This document shows, one piece after another, positions 1 to 12,100 of a stretch of DNA of 64,000 nt; the first letter of the stretch is position 1, and each line of letters begins with the position of its first letter. Position numbers and translations under genes: made by a program. The notes beneath the pieces are model-generated. The model did not search any database, was not told the origin of the DNA, and was given only the letters and a program-made list of their open reading frames with translations. The DNA is from Rhea pennata (taxonomy: Eukaryota; Chordata; Aves; Rheiformes; Rheidae): the NCBI RefSeq assembly GCF_028389875.1, contig NC_084669.1, forward strand, positions 6,347,501 to 6,411,500, read 5' to 3'.

Positions 1-3000
1 AAATGGAAGGAGCTGAACTTTTCTGACAGGACAGCAATGGATGAGAGCTCAAATTCACAAGATGATTAAAAGCAATAAATCAGGGCTTCACATTATAGGC
101 AAGCCATTTAGATGGTTTTGTAAATACAATCTATTCTTTGTCAGATGTCACAGAAATGCAGTAGCCAGGCAAAGTTCTATACTCCTTTGTTGTGAGATTC
201 GATGTATTTCTTTTCATTCTTTTGAAACTAATACAACCCCCCATTTTTTAAATGAATTTGGTATTTGTGAAGGCAACTGAACAGCCTTGAATGTTTATAT
301 CATCTGTTTATCTGCTGAATGAATATTATAAATGTAGTGACACGTCAAGCTTCATTACATTTTCTTTCCTGCTTGCCTCATTCATAGGTGGGTATCATTT
401 CTTATTGGGAGAAGCTATTTATTTTCATGACTGCTCAGTCTATAGCCTTTTTACTGAGACCTCCAACAATAGTATCAATTAGTGGAAATTCTAACAGGGA
501 TTTTTGCATGTTGTGCAACACACTTCACAGAATACAGTCATTGAATAGACATCAAACATAAAGGACAAATGGTGAAAAACTCCATAGTCCATTTTTAATT
601 CTGAAACGTGAACCGCACCTTTATAGATCCATGCCTTTTGGTATTCTTACTAAAATACGCATGGAAAATGCACTTTTCTTTCTATAAACTAAAACTTACT
701 GTGAGACCTCTGACTTCTGTTTGACCATATTGCAGGGGCATATGGTACTGAAGGCTAGACCTGCTCCTTCATTTTGTGAAGAATACCATCTTTTAGAGAT
801 ATTAGTAAAAATTCAGGTGAGCAATAACTAAAGAGCCTCTCCTCTTCACTTTTTAAGTTGGCTATTTAAAATTCTGAAACAGAAAAGAAAGGTATTTGGC
901 TGAAAATTGGTACATGTTAAACTGCTTTGTAGCTAGGTTCTTGTTGATTTTAAAGTAACTTTTGCTTTAGATTCCCTTCGTTGACATATGAAAACATTTG
1001 TATCTAAAGTTAGAGAAGGGTGGACATACTGTTCACATTCACATTGTCATTCATAGGAATGTAGAGTGATACTATAAACAATACAATGAATGTGTTGCTT
1101 GTGCAGGGCGAGGAAATCCAAAGTACCAGTATAAAAGAATCACTCTTTGTGCAGCAAGGTTAATGAGTTTAGCGTCATCTACTTATCTTTAAGCAAATGA
1201 TTTGCCTTGAGAGAAAAACAATTTAAACAGACTATTCCATGTGAATGTCCTGTACCATTATAAGATATTCCTACTCACATAAATAGGAGAATGTGCTAGT
1301 AAGATCACTTTATTGCTAAAATGATTGTGTCCAAGTGTACGTAATGACATTATGTACATATCCAGAGAAATATTTGGATTTTGAGTCTTAATATTTACCC
1401 TATTAAAACTCTAGGAAATCATATGTTGTTTGATTAACAAATAGCTTCAAACTGTATTCTATAGTGTGAACTACTGAGTTCAATTAGCTATTTCTAAAAG
1501 CCTCTCTGACCTTTTCACTTTCTGTTCCTCTCAGAGTAACTTTGCATTATTGGGCAATACTACTTTTTGTAACAAAACCAAAATTGATCCTGTATTAAAT
1601 ACTTACAACTGACAATTTGGATTTTAGTTTCGTAACATGCCTAAATCTCAGTACTTGGACATAACCTGTCCAAAAGTCACAGAAATTACTATCTGCAATT
1701 AGTCCTTTAAACTGAGCCCATTCAAAGTTTATGTTAGTGTGTGTCTCATTTAATTCATGTTCATGATGCAGTAGTGTCTTTATTTGGTTACTTGCATATT
1801 TAAAAAAAAAAACAATACATGCACATCAAAGGAGGGATATGAAAAACCCAGCAAACGAAAATCTTCTCATAAGCACACTGAGATTAGCCTTCATCCTCTT
1901 TAGCAGCTATATGCCAGCCAGCAGAAGCCTTTTTTGTATTTCATCTGTCATGTTAACAAGTAAACCACACGACATCCTCGGTGAGTACCCCAAGTCTGAA
2001 ATGTTGGCTCACATGGCTGCTAGAGTGCCTGGAGGATGAACTGCTTCTAATGAACTGCTATGCTGCTTTCATGCCTTGTGGGTGGAGATTGCCTTGTACG
2101 CTTTTCCTTCTCCAGCCTGTCCTGAAACACCGCTGAGCTAACACAAACTTGAAAGTCAAACACCCCCCAGAAAAAGGGTTTGTGCCTCCCCATGAAGACA
2201 GGGAGGAATCTGACACCAACAGCGTCTCTTAGGTGTTCCTGGGGGCAATGTAAATATCTGCTGCTCCTTTCTCAGAGTAGGATATTATTTGGCCTTGCGT
2301 AAATAGTCAAAATGCTATACTTGTAGGAAACACAATGCCTCACTGCTGTGATAGTTTAAATATACAGAACAGACCACTACAAGTCTTTAAAATACCATTA
2401 GCGGGACAAGATAGAGCAATAAGAAAATAGCCTAAGCTTTTACTGTGATTCTATATAGAGGCTTCTCATATCCCTCTTGCTACTTTTGTATGAGAGTTGA
2501 AGCAGAGGAAGCTTGCTGCCTTTCACTGACTTAGGAATTACTTGCCTATTGAAAAAAATAAATGCTTGACATCGGTTCAAATAAGTAACAGGTCGCTTCT
2601 ATTTTTTTTTTTTTTATTGAAAACCTTTGAGTATTTTCATGTTTGAAAATGGCTACTGCAAATCCAGCGTTTATATTTGAATACTTTGTATTCCACAGCA
2701 CAGCACATTTGCTGTTTGTTGCATACGGCTGTATTTGAAATGTAATGTGATGTAATTGTTATTGTTACTATTAAAAGCCTAATTAATTTCTACCTGAATT
2801 TCAAAATAAAGTTTCCACAGCTTGTCAGTGAGGGTCAAAACACAGGGCAGCTAGTGCCTTACACAGAGATTAAGTTACAAAGGATCCCTCTTTTGCCAGC
2901 TACCCACATCACAGATACCAACATGACGAAGCAAGCAGGCTCTGCAAAGATGGAGAGTAAGCACAAGCTCATGTGAAATAATACATGGAGTTTTTGCTTT

Positions 3001-4513
3001 ATCTGCTTTATCTTTCTCTACTCTCCTCCCGCTTTACAGTCTGAATGCAGAATCTGTAGCTATACCGATGTGTCAGGACATACATGCTGGATCAGGTGTA
3101 ATTTACTCTTGAGCCACAGAGGAAACAAAGAGAGACTGTGACTCAGAGCAAGGACCGTCCAAGCAGGCAGCTCCAGGACAGGCAGATGTACTTCCCTTAT
3201 TAGGGCAGAACATGAAACCTTTCCTCATTTTGACTGGTGCCTTATTCTACAGTATCACTGTTTTTAAAAATCCTTTTAAAGTGCTGCTAAGTGTAATATA
3301 GTTCTAGCCCTAGCTTTGCTTAATAAAAAGGTTTTAAAAATTGTAATTGACTCCACCTACTCTGACCAACATTATATAATATAACATGAATGAGGCCCCA
3401 TTAGCTGCGGATGACGTTTTGAAAGGATAGCATCTGTGTAGTTACAACTTCCTGGAAATAGCATGCTTTTATGACTGCAATCCGAATTTCCACATTGCCA
3501 TCTCTGCTAACGATGTATTTTTGATGAGAATTGCTTCTATTAGGCCACTAAGGGAAACTAGAGAGAGCCTTAAGCCTTCCACAGGCCTTGTTTATAGTTT
3601 GTGTGAACTCACAGCTGATTTTCCTTGATTTAAGTATTTTTGTCATGTGATGTCAAAGACGTGTCCCCTGAACTGAAATACAATCCTACTGGAGGAATGC
3701 GTCACTGAAGTGAGTTCATACAAGTATTATGCAGGCAGATGAACTTTCACACCTCTAATGCTGGAATGCCTACAACGCTGCTCCAAAAGCTAGAGTCGCC
3801 AAATGGTTACAAGACACTGCGTATTTTTACAGTGTTGTTGACTATCAAAATGAAACTAAAAGAAGCATCAATATTCCACCTATAACCAAGCAGGCAGCTT
3901 GTAGTCCATTTGTTATTTCAAGATGCTTGCTGTATTGCAATTTATACTTTTTTAAGATAAACGGTGACAATTCTAGATTATCACTCCAAGCATGCCTTTT
4001 ATAACTAGGATCCCAGCTAGGTTGAAACCTGATTTTTAATCTAATCTCCTGATGATTCAAGTGTAACTCAATAACTAATCAATTGCCCTGAGCTTCTGTA
4101 TTAGATGAAAATTTTCCTCATATGCTGTAAACATGAGCTATCAAGTTAAATGACTTGTTCAATCTACAAATGAAAGTTAAAGACAATTTCTAGAGTCTGG
4201 TTCTGACTCCTTCCTTACTTGCTCTCATTCCACACTGGTTTGACTCCATTGCTTTCATTTTACATGGATGTGGCTGAAGTCCCCTATTTTAACCATCCTA
4301 TGTTGCTGATTGCAACCACAAAGTACTTTTTAAAAAATGCAACTGTTCACAAAACAAGAGGAGTGCCTTTAAATCCCACTGGCTCAATGAATACAATGTC
4401 TGCCTAGAAATTTAGAAGTAATAGTTAATAAAAAGCTAGTGACTTTGCAGGACAAGAACGCCCTAAGGTAAATTTCTGCAAATCAAATAGCAGTAGATAT
4501 TAATTTCTTGATG

Positions 4514-4561
<48 letters not shown>

Positions 4562-4849
4562 TAAAAAAATCTATTAAGTGATGACTAAGGGGGAGGGGAG
4601 AGAACAAAGAGGGAAAAAAAAAAAAAAAAAGAAATGCTAAGCCAAATTATTCCCTCAATCCACACATGCAATATGAAATGAAATTGAAAGGAGGCAAGGG
4701 AATGGAAGGACACATTTTGATCTTGCTAAGAAAGCAGCTGTCAGAGTTCAACTACAATGAGGTACTAAAAGAAATTTCTATTTTTAGAAGAGTGTATTTG
4801 AGACTGATTACTGCCCTTACATTTCCAACTTATAAAATCACAAGACTAA
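1..4849. other. Intergenic DNA downstream of BAG3
   Basis: AT-rich sequence with no exon I can recognise on either strand. The open frames here are under 80 codons, lack family motifs and have no convincing splice-site context. By known synteny the next gene on this side is expected to be INPP5F, but none of its coding sequence is visible. The only structured element is a TA microsatellite near 4.5 kb, followed by a short A-rich tract around 4613-4630. Confidence 0.7.
4515..4557. repeat. (TA)n microsatellite
   Basis: An uninterrupted run of about 21 TA units, followed 60 bases later by a short A-rich tract. It lies about 300 bases beyond the likely BAG3 poly(A) site. Confidence 0.95.
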
Positions 4850-5378
4850 ATTAGGCTTCTATATTATTTTATTTCCCTCTTAAAATAAAGCATTGAAGTC
4901 CTGCACACATATAAATATCCCCACAGTTTCTTACACACTTTCTATCCATCATTACTTAAAGTGCCCAATTGTGAGCATTAAAAATAAAACATTACCATTA
5001 GAGTGGCTACACTTACAGAAGGACTGGTATTCTGACAAGGCAGGACATTGATTTTCACCTGCAAAGGAATACATCCTAATACAACACTCATCAATATTTA
5101 CCCTGATTGTTTTTATTTTTCTTGCACTCAGCTGACCTATAAGTGATTAAAATACAGGGTTTGTTGTTGAAACATTTTTTACATAGTGTAAGAATAAAAG
5201 ATAAATGCATTTCTTTCTTTCTAACGCCCTCTTTCCCCCATGAAGTGTTTACTGTGTCCCAAGCTGCTATGATGATTAAAAACCAGTTGAAAAGAGCTCT
5301 GGAAATGCATGCAACTTAAAATCCACTTAAACACACTTTAAGTTATAAAGTCTGAGAGCTTTTAATTTCAGCATGTGG
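4850..5378 (-). other. BAG3: BAG3 3' untranslated region
   Basis: Non-coding stretch between the BAG3 stop codon and the first good minus-strand poly(A) signal with a GU-rich downstream element. Its length of about 530 bases is similar to what I recall for mammalian BAG3 mRNA. The exact cleavage site is inferred. Confidence 0.65.
4868..4873 (-). terminator. BAG3: BAG3 poly(A) signal AATAAA
   Basis: AATAAA on the minus strand, about 506 bases after the stop codon. A GT-rich tract follows about 20-40 bases further on, the usual arrangement for cleavage. A second AATAAA on the minus strand near 5112-5118 could give a shorter transcript. Confidence 0.6.
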
Positions 5379-6152
5379 CTATGGTTCAGTAGGATTATTA
5401 GATGTGTTTGTTGTGCTGGCAAGACTGGTAAACACTTCTTCCTTAGTTTCAGGTTGATGTCGTTCCATTTTGGTTTCCTCTTTAGCATCTTTATTACTTG
5501 TATCTTCCTTGCTCTTGATTACCAAAGGTTCAATCTCCATGATTTCCTGTGGTGGCTTAGGCTCTGGCAATGCTGACTGAAGTCCATCAACTTGAACTGG
5601 TTCTGGGACATCTTCCGCTTTCTGTTCAAGTCTTTCCAAAATGTTCTGGACCTTCCTTACACCATCTCTCCTGGCCTGGCGCACATCTGCACGACCCTCG
5701 GGGTCCACTGAGTCTAGGGCTAGCAACTCTTTGGTCAAATATTCTTCAATCATCAAGTATTTTTTATCAGTTTTCTTGCCTTCAAAGGAGTCGACTGCCT
5801 GCTCAAGCATTTGTACTTTCTCCAGAATTGCCTCCACTTTCAAAACACCAGGATGCTTTTGAGGTTCTCCCATTTCAACTGTCTTCACTGTTGCAGCCTC
5901 TTCAGGAGCAGGCCCTTCCTGTGGGGGCACAACTTTAGCTGGGCAGGGAACTTTTTTCTCAGCTCTCTCCGGCATGGCTGCAGGTTTCTGAGGCGGTGGT
6001 TTAGAATCTGGTTCCTGGTGAGTGACCTGAATTGGGATATATGGTGAAGGCATCTCAGTATCAGGTGGTGGGACTGCCTTGTGTTCTGTTTTGCTCTCAG
6101 GTGGTGGGGACGGTCTTGGTGGCTCTTGAGGTGGGACTTGTTGCTGAGAAAC
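5379..6152 (-). CDS. BAG3: BAG3 coding exon 4 (BAG domain, stop)
   Basis: Terminal exon of 257 codons plus TAG at 5379-5381. It encodes a proline-rich start, the third YIPIQV module, a Pro/Lys-rich linker, the BAG domain and an acidic, Thr/Ser-rich tail. The BAG domain is nearly invariant relative to the human protein as I know it, whereas the tail has diverged strongly. The acceptor is ambiguous: CAG before 6152 and CAG before 6143 are nine bases apart, and both keep phase 0, so a form three residues shorter is possible. Confidence 0.95.
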   Translation of the reverse strand, partial: VSQQQVPPQEPPRPSPPPESKTEHKAVPPPDTEMPSPYIPIQVTHQEPDSKPPPQKPAAMPERAEKKVPCPAKVVPPQEGPAPEEAATVKTVEMGEPQKHPGVLKVEAILEKVQMLEQAVDSFEGKKTDKKYLMIEEYLTKELLALDSVDPEGRADVRQARRDGVRKVQNILERLEQKAEDVPEPVQVDGLQSALPEPKPPQEIMEIEPLVIKSKEDTSNKDAKEETKMERHQPETKEEVFTSLASTTNTSNNPTEP

Positions 6153-9100
6153 CTGGTGACGAAGAAAAGTGTGTGTTGAGATATTAAAAAAACATTATTT
6201 CTTCTTAAAACAACCCCCCCCCCCAAAAAAAAAAATAACAAAAAGGAAAGGCTTAGTCCAAGGTTTTCAGGAGTGACTCATAACCATGGATACCAGTCTG
6301 AAACCACCTAGACAAACATCTTGATTTTCAGAAGACATCAGTACCTATTCTTCTGAAATTCAGGCCCTTCCATCTGTCTCAGGTTGGAGTACCCCAAAAG
6401 GCTAAAGATGCTCGTAAAATCTAGGCCTTGAATTGCATTTAAACATGAAAACTGAAATACAGTTATGCCAGGCATTTGGCTAAGGTTCTCCCAAGCACCA
6501 TATCCCTGTAACCTCACCTCCTAATGCTGGTTCCGACTCTTAATGACTCAGTAAGGACAAGGAATGTGGAAAAAACAAACAAATTGGGAAGAGGAAACAA
6601 AAGTTTTCCTTTCTCCTCTTCTTTCCATTACCATCTCCAACTCTGCCTACCCAACCCACAACTGTGGCAAGGAAGCTACCAAGCTTCCTTCTGCTCACCA
6701 AGCCCTCTCTCTAAAGCACTGCCCACAGCATGGGGAGTTCAGTGCAACTATCCCAAGAGCCCAACAGAGGAGTCTTATTCTATACTGCTCTTGCTATTCT
6801 CATTAAGAAGTGATTTTAGTACATTCTCTTATGAGTTGGTGGTGAACTTAAAAGTTTTACTTAGCATCCAATTTTCTGCAGTTTTAGAACTGCAATTTTA
6901 GAGCATTTAAAATGATACCTGTGCACTGCTGAATTTTACTATTCTACAACACAAAAAAAATACTTAAGAGTTCAAACAGTTATTATTTTAAAGCTCTGAG
7001 ATTAATACCAACCGACTCTCAAAGACATAAAACTTCAAACTACAAAATACTGCCTGTGCTTACAGAAGTCAGCTCTACAAGCAATTTTATAAAATGGAAT
7101 GTTAGGCTAAGCCCTGGCCTGACTGAAATCAGTAAGGTTTTTCCAGCTGACTTCAGTGCAGTCCAGATGTCATCCTCAGTGTGTCACCAACTCAGATACA
7201 GTATTTCTTGAAGAATTATCAGTATTTTGCTGAGTTTTGCTTTGAGTTATTCTTATCCCATTCCCATTTTCAAGATACTAAATTTTTTGCTAGTGTGTTT
7301 ACTGATTTTATTTTTAGTGTTTGCATGGAAAGGTTACTATAACAATCTTACTCATTGTAGCTTTTAGAGATAATCCCTGGGGTTACTACACAAATAACCA
7401 GTCATGAACTCAGAAATCTATCAAAATTGAAATGAATAGGGTTTTGAAGCCTTAATGAAAAGCTGGAGTTCATGAGACCTGTACTTTCATTCCCCTGACA
7501 GCTCCTTTACTTATTCATGCACACAAACAGTGCTTTTGGAAAGGGACATGATCGGGCTCTTACAGATGTAGAAACCTGAAGTAAAATACCTATATTTATA
7601 TCATGTAAGTAAGTACCCTGAATTTCAAAAACTCATCTACACTGACAATCTGTTATGACTTTAATCCATGTAAACATTGAATAAAATTTGATTAGGGACC
7701 TCAAATTCTCACCCCTAAATATAAATTCGTATTAAAGCCTGGGATATGTCATTAATTCTGAAGTCTTAATTGGTCTGGTCTAGCACAAGGTTTTTGAAAG
7801 TATCAACCTAATTCTGCTTCTGTCAGTTTCAATGCAAAAAAACTCTCCAGACACAAAATCTAGGGCTTTTTTTTTTTTTTTTTTTTGCATAAATAAAATT
7901 CCCTTCCACATGCTCGCAAGTGCCAATAAAATTTAGCTTTTTGTGTTGAGGAATTCTTGACTCAGAAGATATTTAACTGTAGTCTTAGTAAAACATTTGT
8001 TTAACATGAAAAAAAATTATTAAAACATAATGGAAAGTGGCTAGTTTCCACCTTTACATATCTAAAATAAACTGTATCCAAGGGCAGAGATAGGTTTAAG
8101 GTATAGTTAATGGCAGGTTACAACTTGTACTTCTAAGGAAGTTACTTTTATTTAACATTTGAATCAAGTTTTAGTCCTTCCCTTCTGTTAGAGGATATTT
8201 ATTTACCGATAATGTATTTCCAGAATAGGATGAGCTCGTAGTTTAAATCTCAGTTAGTCTTGGTTCTAAATTTTTGTTCTGAGTATGTGTGCTTCGTATG
8301 CATTTTGGGCAAACTGAACAGCCTGTGGTAATCTTGTAACATCAATTTGGACAAAATAATGTCCATTTTCTAACACTACGTTACTGCTTTTAAATCCCTG
8401 AAATCAGAACACTAAGATTATTAAATCTTACTTGCAATATCGGACACTAAATTGTTCTTAGTGGTAGAAATAGGGAAGACAAAAGGACGAGTCATACTTA
8501 CTGTTAAATATATTAGTTCAGTGTACAGATGAAGAAATGTTTCAAATTTTTGATCAAAGAAACACTAGTATTAACATACACGCCTGCTGGTCTAATTCAA
8601 GTCCTACTTGTCTTAGATTACGAGAAAAGTAGATTGGAAGGAAGAACTTCACTATTCTGAAAAAGGTGAAAAACTGTTGTTCCAGGACATTTATCTGTCA
8701 AGAAGAATGTCCTTCAGGTAGGAAGGAGAAAAAGGTTTAAGATTAGCCTATGCTGATCCACTTTCCTCATAACTGAAATTACTTTCTGCATCTGAAGCTA
8801 TTTTAAATGGTTCTGAGACATTTATGAGGCATTTTTACATAAATGCCGCAAAGCTCATAGACCTGTTTTTTTAACCCCTCACATACTGCAACATCAGTGA
8901 CCTCAGTGTACTTATACCAAATTAAACTCTGATGAAAGGAAAATCATTTTCTGCATGTTAGAAGTGATTTGCTTAATGTAGTTCAATGACCTGAAGACTT
9001 CCAATACCTGATAGGTGCAAAGGTAACTTGCTGCTAATATTATCTCAACAACAAAGCTGTTATCAATTAGAATTTCTCAATTTGTTTAAAACCAGTAATT

Positions 9101-12100
9101 GATAATGCTTTACGTACTTTCATGTACCTGCTAGTATGAGCAAACTTTTCAACTTTAGCCAACAAAGTACTTAGTGTGTATTTACCCTCCCCAATCTACA
9201 TACCTGAGGTCTGTCTACAACTGTCTGTACTCTGATAGGAGCTTGGGGCTGTATCTGAGTTGTAACTCTAGCTGGCGAACTTTCACGACTCGATGAACCT
9301 TTCTGAGACATTCTGAATGGAGATTGGGCTCGTGCTGTCTTAGACTCCCTGTCATCTGGTTGAATTTTGTGAAATACTGGTTGATGGGCTTGGTATTCAC
9401 TCTGCTGGGCAGGGTAGTGTGTCTTCTGTGCCTGATGATAGACTTGAGATGGCTGCCTTTGGACATTTTCATGGATCACAGGAATTGGAATATAACCACG
9501 AGGAAGCTGATGGCTTCCTGTGTTGGATCTGCCAGATGACTGAGGGGAAACCGTTGGTGAATCAGAAGCTCCAGGAGACTGAGGCTGTCGTGAAAACAAA
9601 ATTCATTATTAGTTTTAATCCTCACAGTACTTTTTGTTTCCAAAGAGAAAAGATAGTCATGGAAACTGAACCTGTGTTTCTGGCATGCAGAGGATCTACT
9701 TCCTTGCATTTTTTTTGCCAAGTGCCTCTGGACAAACCGCAGAACTAGTGGGAGAGCATCATTATAACAAGTAGAAACCTGAGCTACAGCATTCCCATCC
9801 CTCAAATGGGCAGGGAGGGGATGCTCAGTCAGAATGTTTTCTGCTTCTACATGGCTGTTCCTGTCTAAACCTGTTAAATTTGAGGCAAACTAAAGTTAAG
9901 CAAACAAATTACATGCTAGAGACAAAAACAAACCACTAATAGAGGCACACCAAGTTTAGCTTTCTGATCTTGATCACACTAATAGATTTTGTTTTGTTTT
10001 AAACATGCAATTCTGAAGTAGGTGATGGCAAGGTACATACAGTTAATGCCCCTTTTTTCCTTCTACGACTTTCCAGTAACTTAGTCCCACTGGCACCAGC
10101 AATGATAGCTGCTACAGTTTAGACCTATCATAGCGTAGACCTGGAATCACTGCTGAATCCAGCGCCCATGTGGAATAGGAAAAGGCAATTCATTAGTTCA
10201 CAGCTCCCTCCCTCTTTCCTGCCATGCCATCACTTACTTTGCATGAACTGCAGCAGCTGTCAAACCATTCTATGAGCTGAATGAACCGGCTAACTAGAGG
10301 GGAAAAAAGATTGTTTTCTGACATGTTTGTTAACTGCCTCAGTGAAAGGCCATGTAAGACTGGAGTTGACACAAGGGAAAGGGCAGGACAATACAGCCAA
10401 AAGTGAGAGAAGGGCAAGCAAGACAGGAGAGGAAGGGGAACAAAACCTCTCTTTTGGTACTGGTGATCTATTAGATCAGTTCAGCTATGAAACAGCTACC
10501 TAAAATGAATAAATAAATAAATGCTTGTTTGTATTACTGTACCCATCACTGCCACTGTTGGTAGCCCTGCCTATGTGGGTTTCAAAGGCACAACCACAAG
10601 GTCTGGTCAGTTAACACCCACACCATGTTACCTAAATTTACAACAGCATGTTCTCAGGACCTCAGTAGCTATCCCAAAGCAATGCAGTTGGAGGCACAGA
10701 TGACATGTTCCTGCAGTCGGTTTGTGTAAGAGACAAAGCACATTAACTGACCAACTGTACTACACCAGGAGAAGGAAAAACTGATTGTACAGATTAGACA
10801 GCGCTCCTGGGGAGTTCTGGCTACACTGGGGAAGAATGAAAACAAGAAACCCTTCACTACACCAACCCAGCTATGAGAGTGGACTGAACTGCATGGATAA
10901 AGCATTGCTAGTTGAGACAGCTGAGATTACTGCTAACAGAATTTTAATTACACTGTTCAGATTCAGAACAGGTTTCAGAGCAAAATCCACTACTGCTACA
11001 TTACAAGCTTGTTGATATGTTCTCAAATTCATAAAGGTTGAATTTTCTGCTCATCTTCCTTTGATTAAAACTGAGGATACATTTTAGTATAGTAGAAGGA
11101 TACAGTTTCTGCTAATTCTCTAGAGAGAACAAGCAAGCCAAAATTGTATCTTCTGGCAAAAACCAAGCAAGTCAACTTTTTTCTTTTTAGGAGTCATAGT
11201 TTGTAACTATTTTAACATACCACTGAAGGAGAAAAACATTTTACAATTCATTTTAAAGCTGTAAATCTATGTATGTAAATCTATACACTTAGTAAGAGTG
11301 AAGTATTAAATTGGAAAGCAAAGATCACAACAGTACAAACTTCTAAAATGGCTCAGGTTGTTAGCTAACTAGCTGTATTTATTTTTGCCTCATTCACTTT
11401 TTTCACTTCATGGGGCTTTTTTACTTACAGCATAGAAGACGAGACTTGCCTGCATACTGAGCTTACAGAGTAACTGGCATAAATCATAAGCAATCCTCAT
11501 CTACTGTAAGACAACCTGCATGACTCAGAGGATCTCTTTTCTCAGAAACAATTTACATGCATCCGTTTCTGCATAATCATTTGAGAATGAGAACTTACGA
11601 TAGTAGAAAAAAAAGGTGAACACTTATGCTGAAATGACTGTGCACTTTTGCATTTTAATACTCTGGAAGTATCTGGAAAATGTAATCCTGTGGTAAGTTT
11701 GGATATCTGAAGGATAAACTAGCCTTGTGACATTCAGGTCACAAATGTTGCAAAGACTAATGCAAACACACCCTAGCAATATTGACAACTTACCTCAGGT
11801 CCATGTGTAGCTGGAGCTTGGGCTGCTGCAGCTGCTGTTGTCTGTCCACATTGTTTATCTGTCGGAGAGGCTTCAGCATGTCCCCTAGAAGGGGACTCGG
11901 AGCGGGCATAGGCCCCCCTTAAAGGTGGTTGTGCCTGCACTGTGGTAGGCACAGCTTCTGTCTTGAACCGTTGCACGCTAGGTTGTTGAGCAGAAAAGCA
12001 GGGGTGCTGCTGTCTGTTATCAATGCCTTCATGGATGACTGGAATTGGGATATAGCCAGCCCGCAGTTTTGGGTATCCCATGTTTGCTTGTGGTTGCTTT

